From: a virus
Reading direction: 5' to 3' (one strand)
IMG/VR virus record: IMGVR_UViG_3300033182_000991
Coordinates: 1-64,000 of that record
Length of the DNA: 64,000 nt
Position numbers and translations under genes: made by a program
The notes under the pieces: generated by a model
Databases searched by the model: none
What the model was told of the DNA's origin: nothing
Seen by the model: the letters and a program-made list of their open reading frames with translations, nothing else
Shown here: one piece after another, positions 22,160-31,700 of the stretch
Numbering within the stretch: the first letter of the stretch is position 1
Layout: every line of letters starts with the position of its first letter

Positions 22160-24688
22160 ATGAAAAAAGTAAATTTATTGGCCTTACTTGCTGGGGCATT
22201 ATTGACAGTAAACAGTGCCTTCGCTCAAGAGGCCCAAAATCTTGAAGCACTTGATTCCCTGTTCAACTCAGAAACATTGGACGAGGTCGTTGTAACGTCG
22301 GGAGTCATTGATATTGCTAAGGTAAGAGAAACACCAATTGCGGTATCTACGATTTCACCATCAGAAATCACATTGAAGACGGGTAACCAAGAGTTCCCTG
22401 AAATCATGAACAACACACCAGGTGTATACGCAACTAAACAAGGTGGTGGTTACGGTGACTCACGTTTGTCACTTCGTGGTTTTGACCAACGTAACACTTC
22501 TTTCCTTATTAACGGACAGCCCGTGAACGATATGGAGAATGGTTGGGTGTATTGGTCTAACTGGCAAGGTTTGACTGACGTGGCATCAGGTATTCAAATC
22601 CAAAGAGGTTTGGGAGCGTCACGTTTGGCGGTTCCATCTGTGGGTGGTACGGTATCTATCTTCACTAAAGCGGCTCAGAAGTCGGAAGGTGGTTCGGTAT
22701 CTCAGGTGGTAGGTAACAATGGTTACTTGAAAACAACTGTTAACTACAACACTGGTAAGAACGAGGATGGATGGGCAACATCATTCTTGTTGAGTAAATG
22801 GCAAGGTAACGGATATGTATACAACACTTCAGGTGAAGGTTGGACATACTTCGGTGCTGTTGGTTATGAACCAAAGGGTTCTGACCACAAATTGAACCTT
22901 TCTATCTTGGGTGCTGGTCAATGGCACCACCAAAGAGATGTATATGTTTCTATTCGTGACTATGAATACTTTGGTGAGGAAGGTATTGACCCTCGTTGGA
23001 ATTCTAACGGTGGTACCTTGAATGGTGAGGAGTTCTCTATGAGAAGAAACTTCTACAACAAACCATTGGCAACGTTCAACTGGGATTGGGACATCAATTC
23101 TACTTGGACGCTAAACACATCTTTCTACGGTTCGGCAGGTCGTGGTGGTGGTACTGGTCCTCGTGGTCGTAACTACTACAACGCAGAGACTGATATCTTA
23201 CCTTATCAGAAAGATTTGTATGAACACTACGTAGTAAACGGTCGTGGTTCTCGTAACGAGGATGGGTCAATTGACTTCGATGCGTTGGTTGCTTACAACC
23301 AAGCGAACACTGACGGTTACACAGGTGACTTACCATTCGGTGGTCAGTTGATTGGTTCTAACGGTTTCCGTGATTCAAATGTAAACAGAGCGGTTATCGT
23401 TCGTAGAGCATCTATGAACTCTCACGACTGGGTTGGTGCTATCTCTAACTTGGAAGGTGAGTTCGGTAATTGGACTACATCTATTGGTGTTGACCTTCGT
23501 AACTACAAAGGTTACCACTACCGTGTGTTGAATGACTTGATGGGTCTTGACGGTTACTATTCAACAGGTAACAAGAACTCAGCAGGACAAATCATCAACA
23601 CTACTGTAAATGCTTCTCCATTCAACAACACAGGTTTGAACGGTCCTAAGATTGACTACTTCAACACTGGTTTAGTAAGATGGGGTGGTTTGAACGGTAT
23701 GGTCGAATACAACGAAGATGGTAAATACAATGCTGTCATTCAAGCGGGTGTATCAAATCAGTCTTACCAAAGAGAAGACTTCTTTGACCAACCAGCACTT
23801 CCAACATCTGACGTTCACAGTCAGTTAGGTGGTTATGTTAAGGGTGGTGCAAACTACAATATGAACGAAAGTTCTAACATCTTCTTCAACGCAGGTTACA
23901 TCTCACGTCAACCTATGTTTGATGCGGTATTCCCTAACTACGCTAACTTGGTTAATGAAGAGTTACAGAATGAAGAAATCACTTCAGTTGAGATGGGTTA
24001 CGGTTATGTAACAAATGACTTGGTTGTTAATGTTAACGCTTACTCTACAAATTGGGGTAACCGTTTCATCACACGTTCTTTGTCTAACTCTCAAGGTGTT
24101 GACGGTTTCGCACAGTTCAAAGACATTGATGTTCGTCACAATGGTATTGAGGTTGAAGGTAAATATACAGTTAACAACAACTTGAAACTTAAAGGTATGA
24201 TGTCTGCAGGTGACTGGAGATATACTAAGGACTTTACTGCTACATTGTTTGACGAACAACAACAAGAGATTGGTACTGGTACATTGTATTTGAAAGATGC
24301 TAAGGTAGGTGATGCGGCTCAGTTCGTAACGAGCTTGGGTGCTGACTACAGAGTAGGTAAAGTGAACTTGGATGCAAACTACCGTTTTGTTGATGGTCTT
24401 TACGCTGACTACAACATCTTGGATGACGTGTTTACTGCTCCTGATAACGCAGGCGCATTGAAACTACCATCTTACGGATTGGTTGATATGGGTATGACTA
24501 CTCGTTTGGGTAAGATGACTCTTCGTTTGAATGTGAACAACTTGTTGAACACAACTTACATTGCAGAGTCTAATACTAACATCCACGCAACTGAGACTTC
24601 AGAGACTTGGAATGGTATTGATACTCGTAACTTCGTTTGGTTCGGTTTCGGTAGAACATGGAACGCAAGTTTGAAATACAACTTCTAA
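22160..24688 (+). CDS. TonB-dependent outer-membrane receptor
   Basis: A full-length receptor of 842 residues. Signal peptide 1-22 ends VNSAFA before QEAQ. A TonB-box-like LDEVVVTSG lies at 40-48. The plug domain follows with ETPIAVSTISPSEI, FPEIMNNTPGVYATKQGGGYGDSRLSLRGFDQRNTSFLINGQPV and GGTVSIFTK. The barrel has many alternating aromatic strands, with NVNNLLNTTYIAESN near the end, and the last residue is Phe (ASLKYNF), the usual signal for barrel assembly. In cells these receptors import siderophores, cobalamin or glycans using TonB energy. The gene is intact and rich in AAC, TTC, TAC and CGT codons, as in highly expressed genes. Ligand unknown; function during infection open (uptake, receptor decoy or superinfection block). 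Confidence 0.95.
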   Translation: MKKVNLLALLAGALLTVNSAFAQEAQNLEALDSLFNSETLDEVVVTSGVIDIAKVRETPIAVSTISPSEITLKTGNQEFPEIMNNTPGVYATKQGGGYGDSRLSLRGFDQRNTSFLINGQPVNDMENGWVYWSNWQGLTDVASGIQIQRGLGASRLAVPSVGGTVSIFTKAAQKSEGGSVSQVVGNNGYLKTTVNYNTGKNEDGWATSFLLSKWQGNGYVYNTSGEGWTYFGAVGYEPKGSDHKLNLSILGAGQWHHQRDVYVSIRDYEYFGEEGIDPRWNSNGGTLNGEEFSMRRNFYNKPLATFNWDWDINSTWTLNTSFYGSAGRGGGTGPRGRNYYNAETDILPYQKDLYEHYVVNGRGSRNEDGSIDFDALVAYNQANTDGYTGDLPFGGQLIGSNGFRDSNVNRAVIVRRASMNSHDWVGAISNLEGEFGNWTTSIGVDLRNYKGYHYRVLNDLMGLDGYYSTGNKNSAGQIINTTVNASPFNNTGLNGPKIDYFNTGLVRWGGLNGMVEYNEDGKYNAVIQAGVSNQSYQREDFFDQPALPTSDVHSQLGGYVKGGANYNMNESSNIFFNAGYISRQPMFDAVFPNYANLVNEELQNEEITSVEMGYGYVTNDLVVNVNAYSTNWGNRFITRSLSNSQGVDGFAQFKDIDVRHNGIEVEGKYTVNNNLKLKGMMSAGDWRYTKDFTATLFDEQQQEIGTGTLYLKDAKVGDAAQFVTSLGADYRVGKVNLDANYRFVDGLYADYNILDDVFTAPDNAGALKLPSYGLVDMGMTTRLGKMTLRLNVNNLLNTTYIAESNTNIHATETSETWNGIDTRNFVWFGFGRTWNASLKYNF

Positions 24689-24710
24689 TAAAAAAGTTGA
24701 AATATTTTAT

Positions 24711-24740
24711 GGAGGGAGTTTGACTCCCTCCTTTTTTTTG
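24711..24740 (+). terminator. Intrinsic terminator overlapping the next promoter
   Basis: GGAGGGAGT (24711-24719) pairs perfectly with ACTCCCTCC (24723-24731) around TTG, then T8. The loop region supplies the TTTG of the next promoter. Confidence 0.9.
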
Positions 24741-24750
24741 TCTAATTTTG
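24719..24750 (+). promoter_or_regulatory. Consensus Bacteroidota promoter
   Basis: TTTG (24719-24722), 20 nt, TAATTTTG (24743-24750). The -33 box is built into the terminator loop of the receptor gene. Confidence 0.75.
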
Positions 24751-24775
24751 TCATAAACATTAAATAAAATAAAAA

Positions 24776-24958
24776 ATGGCGAAACTAATTAGAGTTGAAA
24801 CGGATTACCGTTTCTACGCAGCAGAACTGAAAGATGAGCAATACGCTCTTTATCAAGAAGACGAAGACCAATTTTGGGATGAGTTTTGGGATTGGGACGT
24901 GGAATTTGAATTCACACGTGACAAAGATGGTGGAACCGATTATCATATCGAAGAATAA
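24776..24958 (+). CDS. Hypothetical acidic protein, 60 aa
   Basis: MAKLIRVETDYRFYAAELKD begins a small protein dominated by Asp, Glu and Trp (FWDEFWDWDVEFEF). First gene after a consensus promoter; the next gene begins 2 nt after its stop. No family recognised. Confidence 0.65.
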   Translation: MAKLIRVETDYRFYAAELKDEQYALYQEDEDQFWDEFWDWDVEFEFTRDKDGGTDYHIEE

Positions 24959-24959
24959 G

Positions 24960-25121
24960 ATGGATAAAGTAATTGCACAAAAAGTTAGTGACTACGCCCA
25001 AAAGAACTACAAGATGTTTGAGGGTAAAGAGTTAATCGTTAAAGAAGGTGAAAACGTTTTTTATGTTTCAGACCACAAAGACCGTTCGCCATTAATCTTA
25101 GGTAAATCAATTCTAAATTAA
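24960..25121 (+). CDS. Hypothetical protein, 53 aa
   Basis: Start at ATG 24960, one nt after the upstream stop: MDKVIAQKVSDYAQKNYKMF, GKELIVKEGENVFYVSDHKD, ending SPLILGKSILN. A small helix-then-strands pattern. Same operon as its neighbours; unknown role. Confidence 0.65.
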   Translation: MDKVIAQKVSDYAQKNYKMFEGKELIVKEGENVFYVSDHKDRSPLILGKSILN

Positions 25122-25129
25122 TAAATAAA

Positions 25130-25735
25130 ATGGCAAACTATCTAAAAAGTATGATTGAGGTCCACGGCAATGAAGAGGTTGTTAAGAAGGTGGACGAACT
25201 ATTAGAAGGAGTTCAATACAGTGATGTATCTTCTTTCGCTAAAGCGTTTTACGAAAATGTGGAAATGGGTGAAAATGGTGAAGGTGTGTTGAATACGTGG
25301 TCCGCAGAAAACTTAGGTTCAAAGTGGACTTACTTATATGACATCCAAGGTGATGGAGAATTCAGTGTAGAATCAGCATGGTACCCACCATTACGTTTCT
25401 TCGTTCACCTGTATAATATGTTGGTGGAGTTGGACCCTGAAGTATTCATTGAGGTTCGTTATGAAGATGAGTCTTACAAACCTGTAGGTGCAGTCGTAAT
25501 TAAGAAAGACAGTGACGGAGACCCTGTTATCTACCAAGATGAGGATGAAGAAATGGAATATCCTGATGAGGACGATTACTGGGACGACGATGAAGATGAC
25601 GTAGACTACGATGCGTTTGATGACGCTACGATGAACTTCATGGAAGAGCTCGCAGAACGTCAAGATGAGATGGTTGTGTTCTGTCACGACATGATTTCAG
25701 ACGGTGATGGGGAACCAATTAACGAAGTAGAATAA
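25130..25735 (+). CDS. Api92/YubB-like ferredoxin-fold protein
   Basis: The 201-residue product resembles the Api92-like/DUF1281 family of plasmid and phage proteins: AENLGSKWTYLYDIQGD, SVESAWYPPLRFFVHLYNML and VFIEVRYEDES..PVGAVVIK are the conserved tryptophan-rich ferredoxin-like core (about 60-125). A strongly acidic tail (DEDEEMEYPDEDDYWDDDED) follows. The family has no established biochemical role. Its gene is last in a three-gene operon before a terminator. Confidence 0.65.
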   Translation: MANYLKSMIEVHGNEEVVKKVDELLEGVQYSDVSSFAKAFYENVEMGENGEGVLNTWSAENLGSKWTYLYDIQGDGEFSVESAWYPPLRFFVHLYNMLVELDPEVFIEVRYEDESYKPVGAVVIKKDSDGDPVIYQDEDEEMEYPDEDDYWDDDEDDVDYDAFDDATMNFMEELAERQDEMVVFCHDMISDGDGEPINEVE

Positions 25736-25740
25736 AATTA

Positions 25741-25762
25741 AGGGGGGTCATCCCCCTTTTTT
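25741..25762 (+). terminator. Intrinsic terminator
   Basis: AGGGGG (25741-25746) pairs with CCCCCT (25752-25757) followed by T-rich sequence. Confidence 0.8.
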
Positions 25763-25816
25763 ATTGATATTTTGGGGTAAGACCCCCATAATTATAGGGT
25801 ATAAAACAATATTTCT

Positions 25817-26944
25817 ATGAAAATTAAATTAGAATACATCTGGTTGGACGGTTACTACCCTGAGCCAAACCTGAGAAGTAAAGTAAAGGTAGTGAATGCA
25901 CCGACGCACGAGGTGAATGGAAAGAAAGTTCACGGTGTGGGATTAAATGATTGTCCTATGTGGGGATTTGATGGTTCATCAACACGTCAGGCTGAGGGAC
26001 ATTTCTCTGATTGTCTTTTGAAACCAGTAAGGTTGTATCCAAACCCAATGAATAAGGGTATGTTGGATAGTTACTTGGTTTTGTGTGAGGTATTGAACCC
26101 TGATGGGACACCTCACGAGACTAACACTCGTCATTTGATTGGTGAGGAAGAAGAAGGGTTGTGGTTCGGTTTTGAACAGGAATACACAATCATGAAGGAC
26201 GGTAAGCCGTTAGGTTTCCCAACGAATGGATATCCTGAACCACAGGGTAAGTATTACTGTGGTGTGGGTAACGGACAGGTTCACGGTCGTGAGTTTGTGG
26301 AACAACATATGGAGAACTGTATTATGGCTGGTATTGATATTACTGGTACCAATGCTGAGGTGATGTTAGGTCAATGGGAATACCAAGTTTTCGGTAAAGG
26401 AAAGTTAAAGGCGTCTGATGACCTATGGGTTTCTCGTTATATGTTAAACCAAATGTCTGAGGACTATGGTTTCAAGATTGAATTCCACCCGAAACCTGTG
26501 ACTGGTGATTGGAACGGTTCTGGTCTACACTGTAACTTCTCTAATGTGAAGATGAGAGAAGAGGGTGGTAAGGAGTACTTTGATGCTATCTTCAAAACTT
26601 TTGAGGGTCGTCACTTGGAACACATTAAGTGTTACGGTTCATCTAACGAGATGAGGTTGACAGGTCTTCACGAGACTCAAAGTATTGATAAATTCAGTTG
26701 GGGTGTATCTGACAGAGGTGCGTCTATCCGTGTTCCTTTATCTACTTCTGAAGATTGGAAGGGATATGTGGAAGATAGAAGACCAGCATCCAACGCAGAC
26801 CCATACAGAATTACTTACATCATTGCTCAGTCTATTGGTCAAGCTGAAGAGTTGGAAAAAACTTTACACAATATGTATAGTGAAGTAGAGGTTAGTGAAG
26901 AAGTGAAAGACCTTTACGAGGAAACAGTAAATAATGGAAAGTAA
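25817..26944 (+). CDS. Glutamine synthetase, type II
   Basis: A complete 375-residue type II (eukaryote-like) glutamine synthetase. Visible signatures: WGFDGSSTRQAEGHFSDCLL (latch and substrate region, about 49-68), GFEQEYTIM with the metal-binding Glu (about 117-125), NAEVMLGQWEYQV (about 180-192), GDWNGSGLHCNFS (about 228-240), and HIKCYGSSNEMRLTGLHETQ plus WGVSDRGASIRVP near the C-terminus. It joins glutamate and ammonia with ATP. MLGQ replaces the usual MPGQ, otherwise catalytic positions look intact. Flavobacteria carry GSII, so a host origin is likely. During infection it could raise glutamine for nucleotide and amino-sugar synthesis, which the glycosylation enzymes here would need. Confidence 0.95.
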   Translation: MKIKLEYIWLDGYYPEPNLRSKVKVVNAPTHEVNGKKVHGVGLNDCPMWGFDGSSTRQAEGHFSDCLLKPVRLYPNPMNKGMLDSYLVLCEVLNPDGTPHETNTRHLIGEEEEGLWFGFEQEYTIMKDGKPLGFPTNGYPEPQGKYYCGVGNGQVHGREFVEQHMENCIMAGIDITGTNAEVMLGQWEYQVFGKGKLKASDDLWVSRYMLNQMSEDYGFKIEFHPKPVTGDWNGSGLHCNFSNVKMREEGGKEYFDAIFKTFEGRHLEHIKCYGSSNEMRLTGLHETQSIDKFSWGVSDRGASIRVPLSTSEDWKGYVEDRRPASNADPYRITYIIAQSIGQAEELEKTLHNMYSEVEVSEEVKDLYEETVNNGK

Positions 26945-27275
26945 ATTATCAGAAAAGATTATTGAATTAGTTGAAAAGAGAGTGGGTGAATACCCCTCTC
27001 TTATTCAATCTGGTTGGTACCCCAAAGATGTTGTTATGACCTTATTGAAAAAGGGTAATAAAGAGATTTGGGGGAATAGTATCGTTGATGATGAGATAGA
27101 TAGATACGAAGGAGTTATTGAGTTTAGTGAAGGTTTTTCGTATATTTACTATAAGAGGAATGAGGATGATACAACCTATTGGTTGGTGTGTCTAACCAGT
27201 GAAAAGGGTCGTGATGGTATCTTATTCTTTATTAACAGTATTAAAAAACAAAAAATTAAATTACCATGGTATTAA
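26934..27275 (+). CDS. Hypothetical protein, 113 aa
   Basis: Overlaps the glutamine synthetase gene by 11 nt and the thioredoxin gene by 10 nt, so it is in the same operon. Helical N-terminus (KLSEKIIELVEKRVGEYPSL), then a beta-type part (GFSYIYYKRNEDDTTYWLVC). No family recognised. Confidence 0.65.
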   Translation: MESKLSEKIIELVEKRVGEYPSLIQSGWYPKDVVMTLLKKGNKEIWGNSIVDDEIDRYEGVIEFSEGFSYIYYKRNEDDTTYWLVCLTSEKGRDGILFFINSIKKQKIKLPWY

Positions 27276-27583
27276 CTTCACAAGAGTTGAGAGAAAAAAT
27301 GAATAGCGGTGAGAAGTTCATCGTTGACATGTATGCTGATTGGTGTGGACCTTGCCGAGTGTTGGGACCTATCGTTGAAAGGTATGCAACAAAATTAAAA
27401 GAAGAAGGTTCTGAGGTAGGTGTCTACAAGTTTGACATTGAATCAGATAAAGAGTTGGCTGTTGAGATGGGTGTTCGTTCTATCCCAACGATTAAAGCGG
27501 TATCTAATGGTGAGGTTATCGCAACTAAGACGGGTATCTTGCAAGAGGCTCAACTTGATGAATTGAAACAAACTATCCTGTAA
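27266..27583 (+). CDS. trxA: Thioredoxin
   Basis: A classical thioredoxin of 105 residues: active site ADWCGPCRVLGP (Cys27 and Cys30 approximately), VYKFDIESDKELAVEMGVRSIPT with the cis-proline, and the conserved Gly after SIPTIKAVSNGEV. It reduces protein disulfides and could serve ribonucleotide reductase or, as in T7, a polymerase. The stop overlaps the glutaredoxin start (TAATG), giving a redox pair. Confidence 0.93.
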   Translation: MVLTSQELREKMNSGEKFIVDMYADWCGPCRVLGPIVERYATKLKEEGSEVGVYKFDIESDKELAVEMGVRSIPTIKAVSNGEVIATKTGILQEAQLDELKQTIL

Positions 27584-27861
27584 TGAAACAAGTTGTATTA
27601 TATTCTATGAAGGGTTGTCCTTTCTGTGACCAAATGAAAGACTTATTGAAGGAGTCTAAAATTTCATATATTGAAAGAGACATTGACGACCACGAAAGGG
27701 AATATGATAATTTCGTTCAAGCGACAGGTAATGAATTTATTCCAGCGTTTATGTTGATTGAACATAAAGGTGAGGAAGTGTTGGATGTAAAACTGATGGC
27801 CCCTGATAGGGATTTTGAGGACATCCATGAGGCATTAGAAAAAGTAAAACAATTCGTATAA
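27583..27861 (+). CDS. Glutaredoxin
   Basis: The 92-residue product has the glutaredoxin CPFC active site in YSMKGCPFCDQMKDLLKE, then ISYIERDIDDHE and a FIPAFMLIEHKGEE segment with the cis-proline. Dithiol type. It would recycle reductase disulfides with glutathione or a thioredoxin-type partner; translated right after thioredoxin. Confidence 0.9.
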   Translation: MKQVVLYSMKGCPFCDQMKDLLKESKISYIERDIDDHEREYDNFVQATGNEFIPAFMLIEHKGEEVLDVKLMAPDRDFEDIHEALEKVKQFV

Positions 27862-27863
27862 AA

Positions 27864-27890
27864 AAAGGGGACTTCGGTCCCCTTTCTTTT
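27864..27890. terminator. Bidirectional terminator with UUCG loop
   Basis: AAAGGGGAC (27864-27872) pairs with GTCCCCTTT (27877-27885) around TTCG, flanked by A-run and T-run, between two convergent genes. Confidence 0.9.
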
Positions 27891-28603
27891 TATATCATCA
27901 TAAAGTCTTTCATGTGGTCTAATCTGTGCCAAGGATAGTTCATTTCCTGATTGATGTAATCAATGAAGTCAAAGTTTTTCAAATCCATTTTATCAAATTC
28001 TTCTTGGAACTTTTCAGCAAAACAAGCGTCCACGACATTGTTTATAAAATCGATGCTGACGGTGGAATTACCTTTTATATATATGTTAATTTCCTGACTC
28101 TCACTGTTGATATCAATCGTAATCTCGTCATTGGTATAATTAGCACGATAAATATGATTGGCAATCTTTGCTGCCAAGAAGTAATAGTTTTTATAACTTA
28201 TTGATTGACCAAAGATATCTTGTGAGATTATTGGTTTTCTGAATACACCTGCAGTTGCGACAGTACGAGGGTCAGTAATTAGTGTATCATCATCTCGGTT
28301 AAATCTGTGGTAATGAAATCTTCTGTTTTGTGGTTTACTATTTTCACCATATCTTAAAAGGTCCACAATGTTAATCGGAATCCAATCCTCATCGTATATC
28401 TGAGATAGTTTTTCATTTATCACCGCTGAGGTGTCAAACACATTTGTTAATGTGGTGAATCCGTTCACCACAAAAAATCGGTCTACCCACGTCACCCAAA
28501 TTTTTGCTTCCAAATCGGGTTTTATTTCTTCTTGTTTCTGTATGATGATGGTTGCAATCATATCACAAATCTCATCACAGAACCTCAATTCTTTTTTATT
28601 CAT
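27890..28603 (-). CDS. Unknown protein, possible degenerate S-adenosylmethionine synthetase fold
   Basis: The 237-residue product follows the order of MetK segments weakly: RFCDEICDMIATIII (compare GHPDKICDQISDAIL), then KIWVTWVDRFFVVNGFTTLTN (compare the strand pair with GEI/TTK), then TDPRTVATAGVFRKPIISQDIFG (compare TGRKIIVDTYGG) and FLAAKIANHIYRANYTNDEI (compare AARYVAKNIVAAGLADRCE). The catalytic lysines and metal ligands of MetK are mostly not preserved, so it is probably inactive or retuned, if the relation is real. With at least six SAM-using enzymes in this window a SAM-linked role would make sense. Confidence 0.45.
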   Translation of the reverse strand: MNKKELRFCDEICDMIATIIIQKQEEIKPDLEAKIWVTWVDRFFVVNGFTTLTNVFDTSAVINEKLSQIYDEDWIPINIVDLLRYGENSKPQNRRFHYHRFNRDDDTLITDPRTVATAGVFRKPIISQDIFGQSISYKNYYFLAAKIANHIYRANYTNDEITIDINSESQEINIYIKGNSTVSIDFINNVVDACFAEKFQEEFDKMDLKNFDFIDYINQEMNYPWHRLDHMKDFMMI

Positions 28604-28734
28604 TAGTCTTTAACTTGTCTATGGTGAAATTATATTAAAAAGGAATGAAAGGTTAAAGACCAATGATGTATTTATTGTATAGAATTGAGTTGGATTATAT
28701 TTATTAAAATAAACCTTGTGACCTTTATTATTGA

Positions 28735-31700
28735 ATGGCTAAAAATCTAAGAATTGTACCGAACCCCACGGGTTCTACACCGTATATATTATTTGAAAAT
28801 ACTTCAGGTGGAAAGATACAGATGAACATCAAGGATGATGGTTCTATTGTATTCTCTGGTGCAACCAATGGTGATGACTTATTTAAGATGGATGCCAACG
28901 CTCAGAACATTAGAGTTGGTAAGGATGTTAACTTTGAAAATGATATCTATTTTGATAATAAGTTAACCATTTCTGATGATGGTCAATGGGTTGGTACTGA
29001 TGTTGGTGTAAAAGGTAACAAAGGTAGTTTAGGTCCCACTGGCGACCAAGGTGAGAAAGGTCTTAAAGGTTTAAGAGGTTCTCAAGGTGGTGGTGGTGAC
29101 CAAGGTCCTACAGGTGATGATTTCCAAGGTTCAACAGGTCCACAGGGACCACAAGGTCCCACAGGTGAAGACAACACGAAGGGTGATGTCGGTTTCAAAG
29201 GTATTAAAGGTTCCCAAACAAAAGGTCAAAAAGGTCCACAGGGTAGTTCTCCAAGAGGTTCACAAGGTTCGCAAGGGGCATCTCCTAAAGGTATTAAAGG
29301 TGGTCAAGGTCCTCAGGGAGCGATAGGTCCCCAAGGTGGGCAAGGTGTCTCTACGAGGGGTCCTGAAGGTTCATTGGGGGATTCTTTCCAAGGTTCTACA
29401 GGTCCTACAGGTGATTCATCACCAGGGGATGTGGGTGGACAAGGTTCGCAGGGAGCTCAGGGTCCTGGTGGTGATAAGGGTGTTAAGGGACCTGGTGGTT
29501 TGCAAGGGGACAAAGGTCCTACCGCACCTAAAGGTCCAAAAGGATTGAAAGGACCTACCGCACCTAAGGGTCCTAAAGGTTATAAAGGTACAAAAGGTTT
29601 GAAGGGTACTAAGGGTGCTCAGGGTAATTCACCAAGAGGTGCTCTTGGACCACAAGGTGTTTCTCCTATCGGACCACAGGGTACTCAAGGTACGTCACCG
29701 AGAGGTAATCAAGGTGTTATCGGAATTCAGCCAGGTCGTGGTGCACAAGGTGATGCAAATCCAGGACCAACAGGACCTACGGGTTCCACAAATCAGGGAC
29801 CTCAAGGTTCTACAGGTCCAACCAACCAAGGTCCACAAGGTCCTGTTGGTTCTCAGGGTCCTGCGGGTAATGCAGGTCCGAAAGGTCTTAAAGGTTATAA
29901 AGGTACTAAGGGTACCAAAGGTCATAAAGGTTATAAAGGTAATATCGGTGCGTCACCTGTAGGTCCAAGAGGTCCACAAGGTGCGTCGCCTCAAGGACCT
30001 CAGGGTGGTCAGGGACCGCAAGGAGCAGCCAACCCAGGTCCTGTAGGGCCAGGTGGTTCTGCATTTACAGGTAGTGGTGGTGACCAAGGTCCTGTGGGTC
30101 CTCAGGGTAATGACGGACCAAAAGGTCCTAAAGGTATTAAGGGTAATCTTGGTTCCAAAGGTCTTAAAGGTACCAAAGGTAATATTGGTAACTCACCAAG
30201 AGGTCCACAAGGCTCTCAAGGAGCATCACCGAGAGGTGGTACTGGTGCGATAGGTACACAAGGAGCTGCGAATCCTGGACCACAAGGTCCAACAGGTTCA
30301 TCTTTCACTGGTGATGGTGGTGACCAAGGACCAACAGGGCCAACAGGAAACGACGGACCTAAGGGTCTCAAAGGGTACAAAGGTGCTACTGGAGCCAAAG
30401 GATATAAGGGACACAAAGGTTATCGTGGAGCATCACCTCAAGGTCCTATTGGTCCACAAGGTGCATCTCCTCAGGGTGGACAAGGTGCAAGGGGTAATCA
30501 AGGTGCGGCCAATCCAGGTCCTAAAGGTCCTGTAGGTTCAACTAACCAAGGTTCAACAGGACCTCAAGGTTCGGGAGGACCAACGGGTTATGATGGACCT
30601 AAGGGTCCAAAAGGTTACAAGGGAACCAAAGGATTGAAAGGTCGTAAGGGTTTCAAGGGATATATAGGTGGTTCTCCTCAAGGACCAAGAGGTGGTACAG
30701 GGTCTTCACCACAAGGGGGTCAAGGTAATCAGGGTCCTCAGGGTGATGCGAATCCGGGGCCACAAGGACCAACAGGACCATCTTTCCAAGGTTCTACAGG
30801 TCTTCAAGGACCGACAGGTCCAACTGCAGGTGATGGTCCTAAGGGACCAAAAGGTATCAAAGGACCTAAGGGATTGAAAGGTCGTAAGGGTATCAAAGGT
30901 AATGTTGGTAATTCGCCAAGGGGACCTCAAGGTGCTCAAGGAGCATCTCCACGAGGACCACAAGGTAACAGAGGTGGTACAGGTGCTGCCAACCCAGGAC
31001 CAAAAGGACCTGTAGGTTCTTCATTCCAAGGTGCACAAGGAGCTCAGGGTTCCACAGGTCCTACTGGTAATGATGGACCAAAAGGTTATAAGGGATATAA
31101 AGGTGCTTTGGGTGCCAAAGGTTATAAAGGTCATAAGGGTTATCGTGGTTCTTCACCACAAGGTCCTATTGGTAACCAAGGGGGTTCTCCTCAAGGACCG
31201 AGAGGTGCGGGTGGTCCACAAGGTGCCGCTAATCCAGGTCCAAAGGGTCCTGTTGGTGATACAAATCAAGGTTCAACAGGTCCACAAGGTTCAACAGGAC
31301 CACAGGGTAATGACGGACCAAAGGGGCCAAAAGGTTACAAGGGAACCAAAGGTCATAAGGGATATAAAGGACCTAAAGGTTATGTTGGTTCATCACCAAG
31401 GGGTCCTCAGGGTCCACAGGGTGCATCTCCAAGAGGTAATACAGGTGATAATAATCCTGGTCCGACTGGTCCAACAGGTTCTTCGTTCCAAGGTTCAACG
31501 GGTCCTCAGGGTAATGATGGAACAAAAGGTCATAAGGGTTATGTAAGTGCTAAGGGGCACAAAGGTTATATAGGTACGTCGCCAAGAGGTCCTCAAGGGT
31601 CTCAAGGAGCGTCTCCAAGGGGACCGCAGGGTGCTGCCAACCAAGGTGGTACGGGTCCAACGGGTTCTGCCTTCCAAGGTGATAAAGGACCTACAGGTAA

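Noticed and set aside
22160-26944. Receptor and glutamine synthetase as signs of a bacterial chromosome or a chimeric contig
   Set aside because: Flanking genes, promoter style, spacing and small interleaved unknown genes are continuous with the phage on both sides, and no tRNA, rRNA or att-like repeat marks a border. Assembly error cannot be fully excluded from sequence alone.
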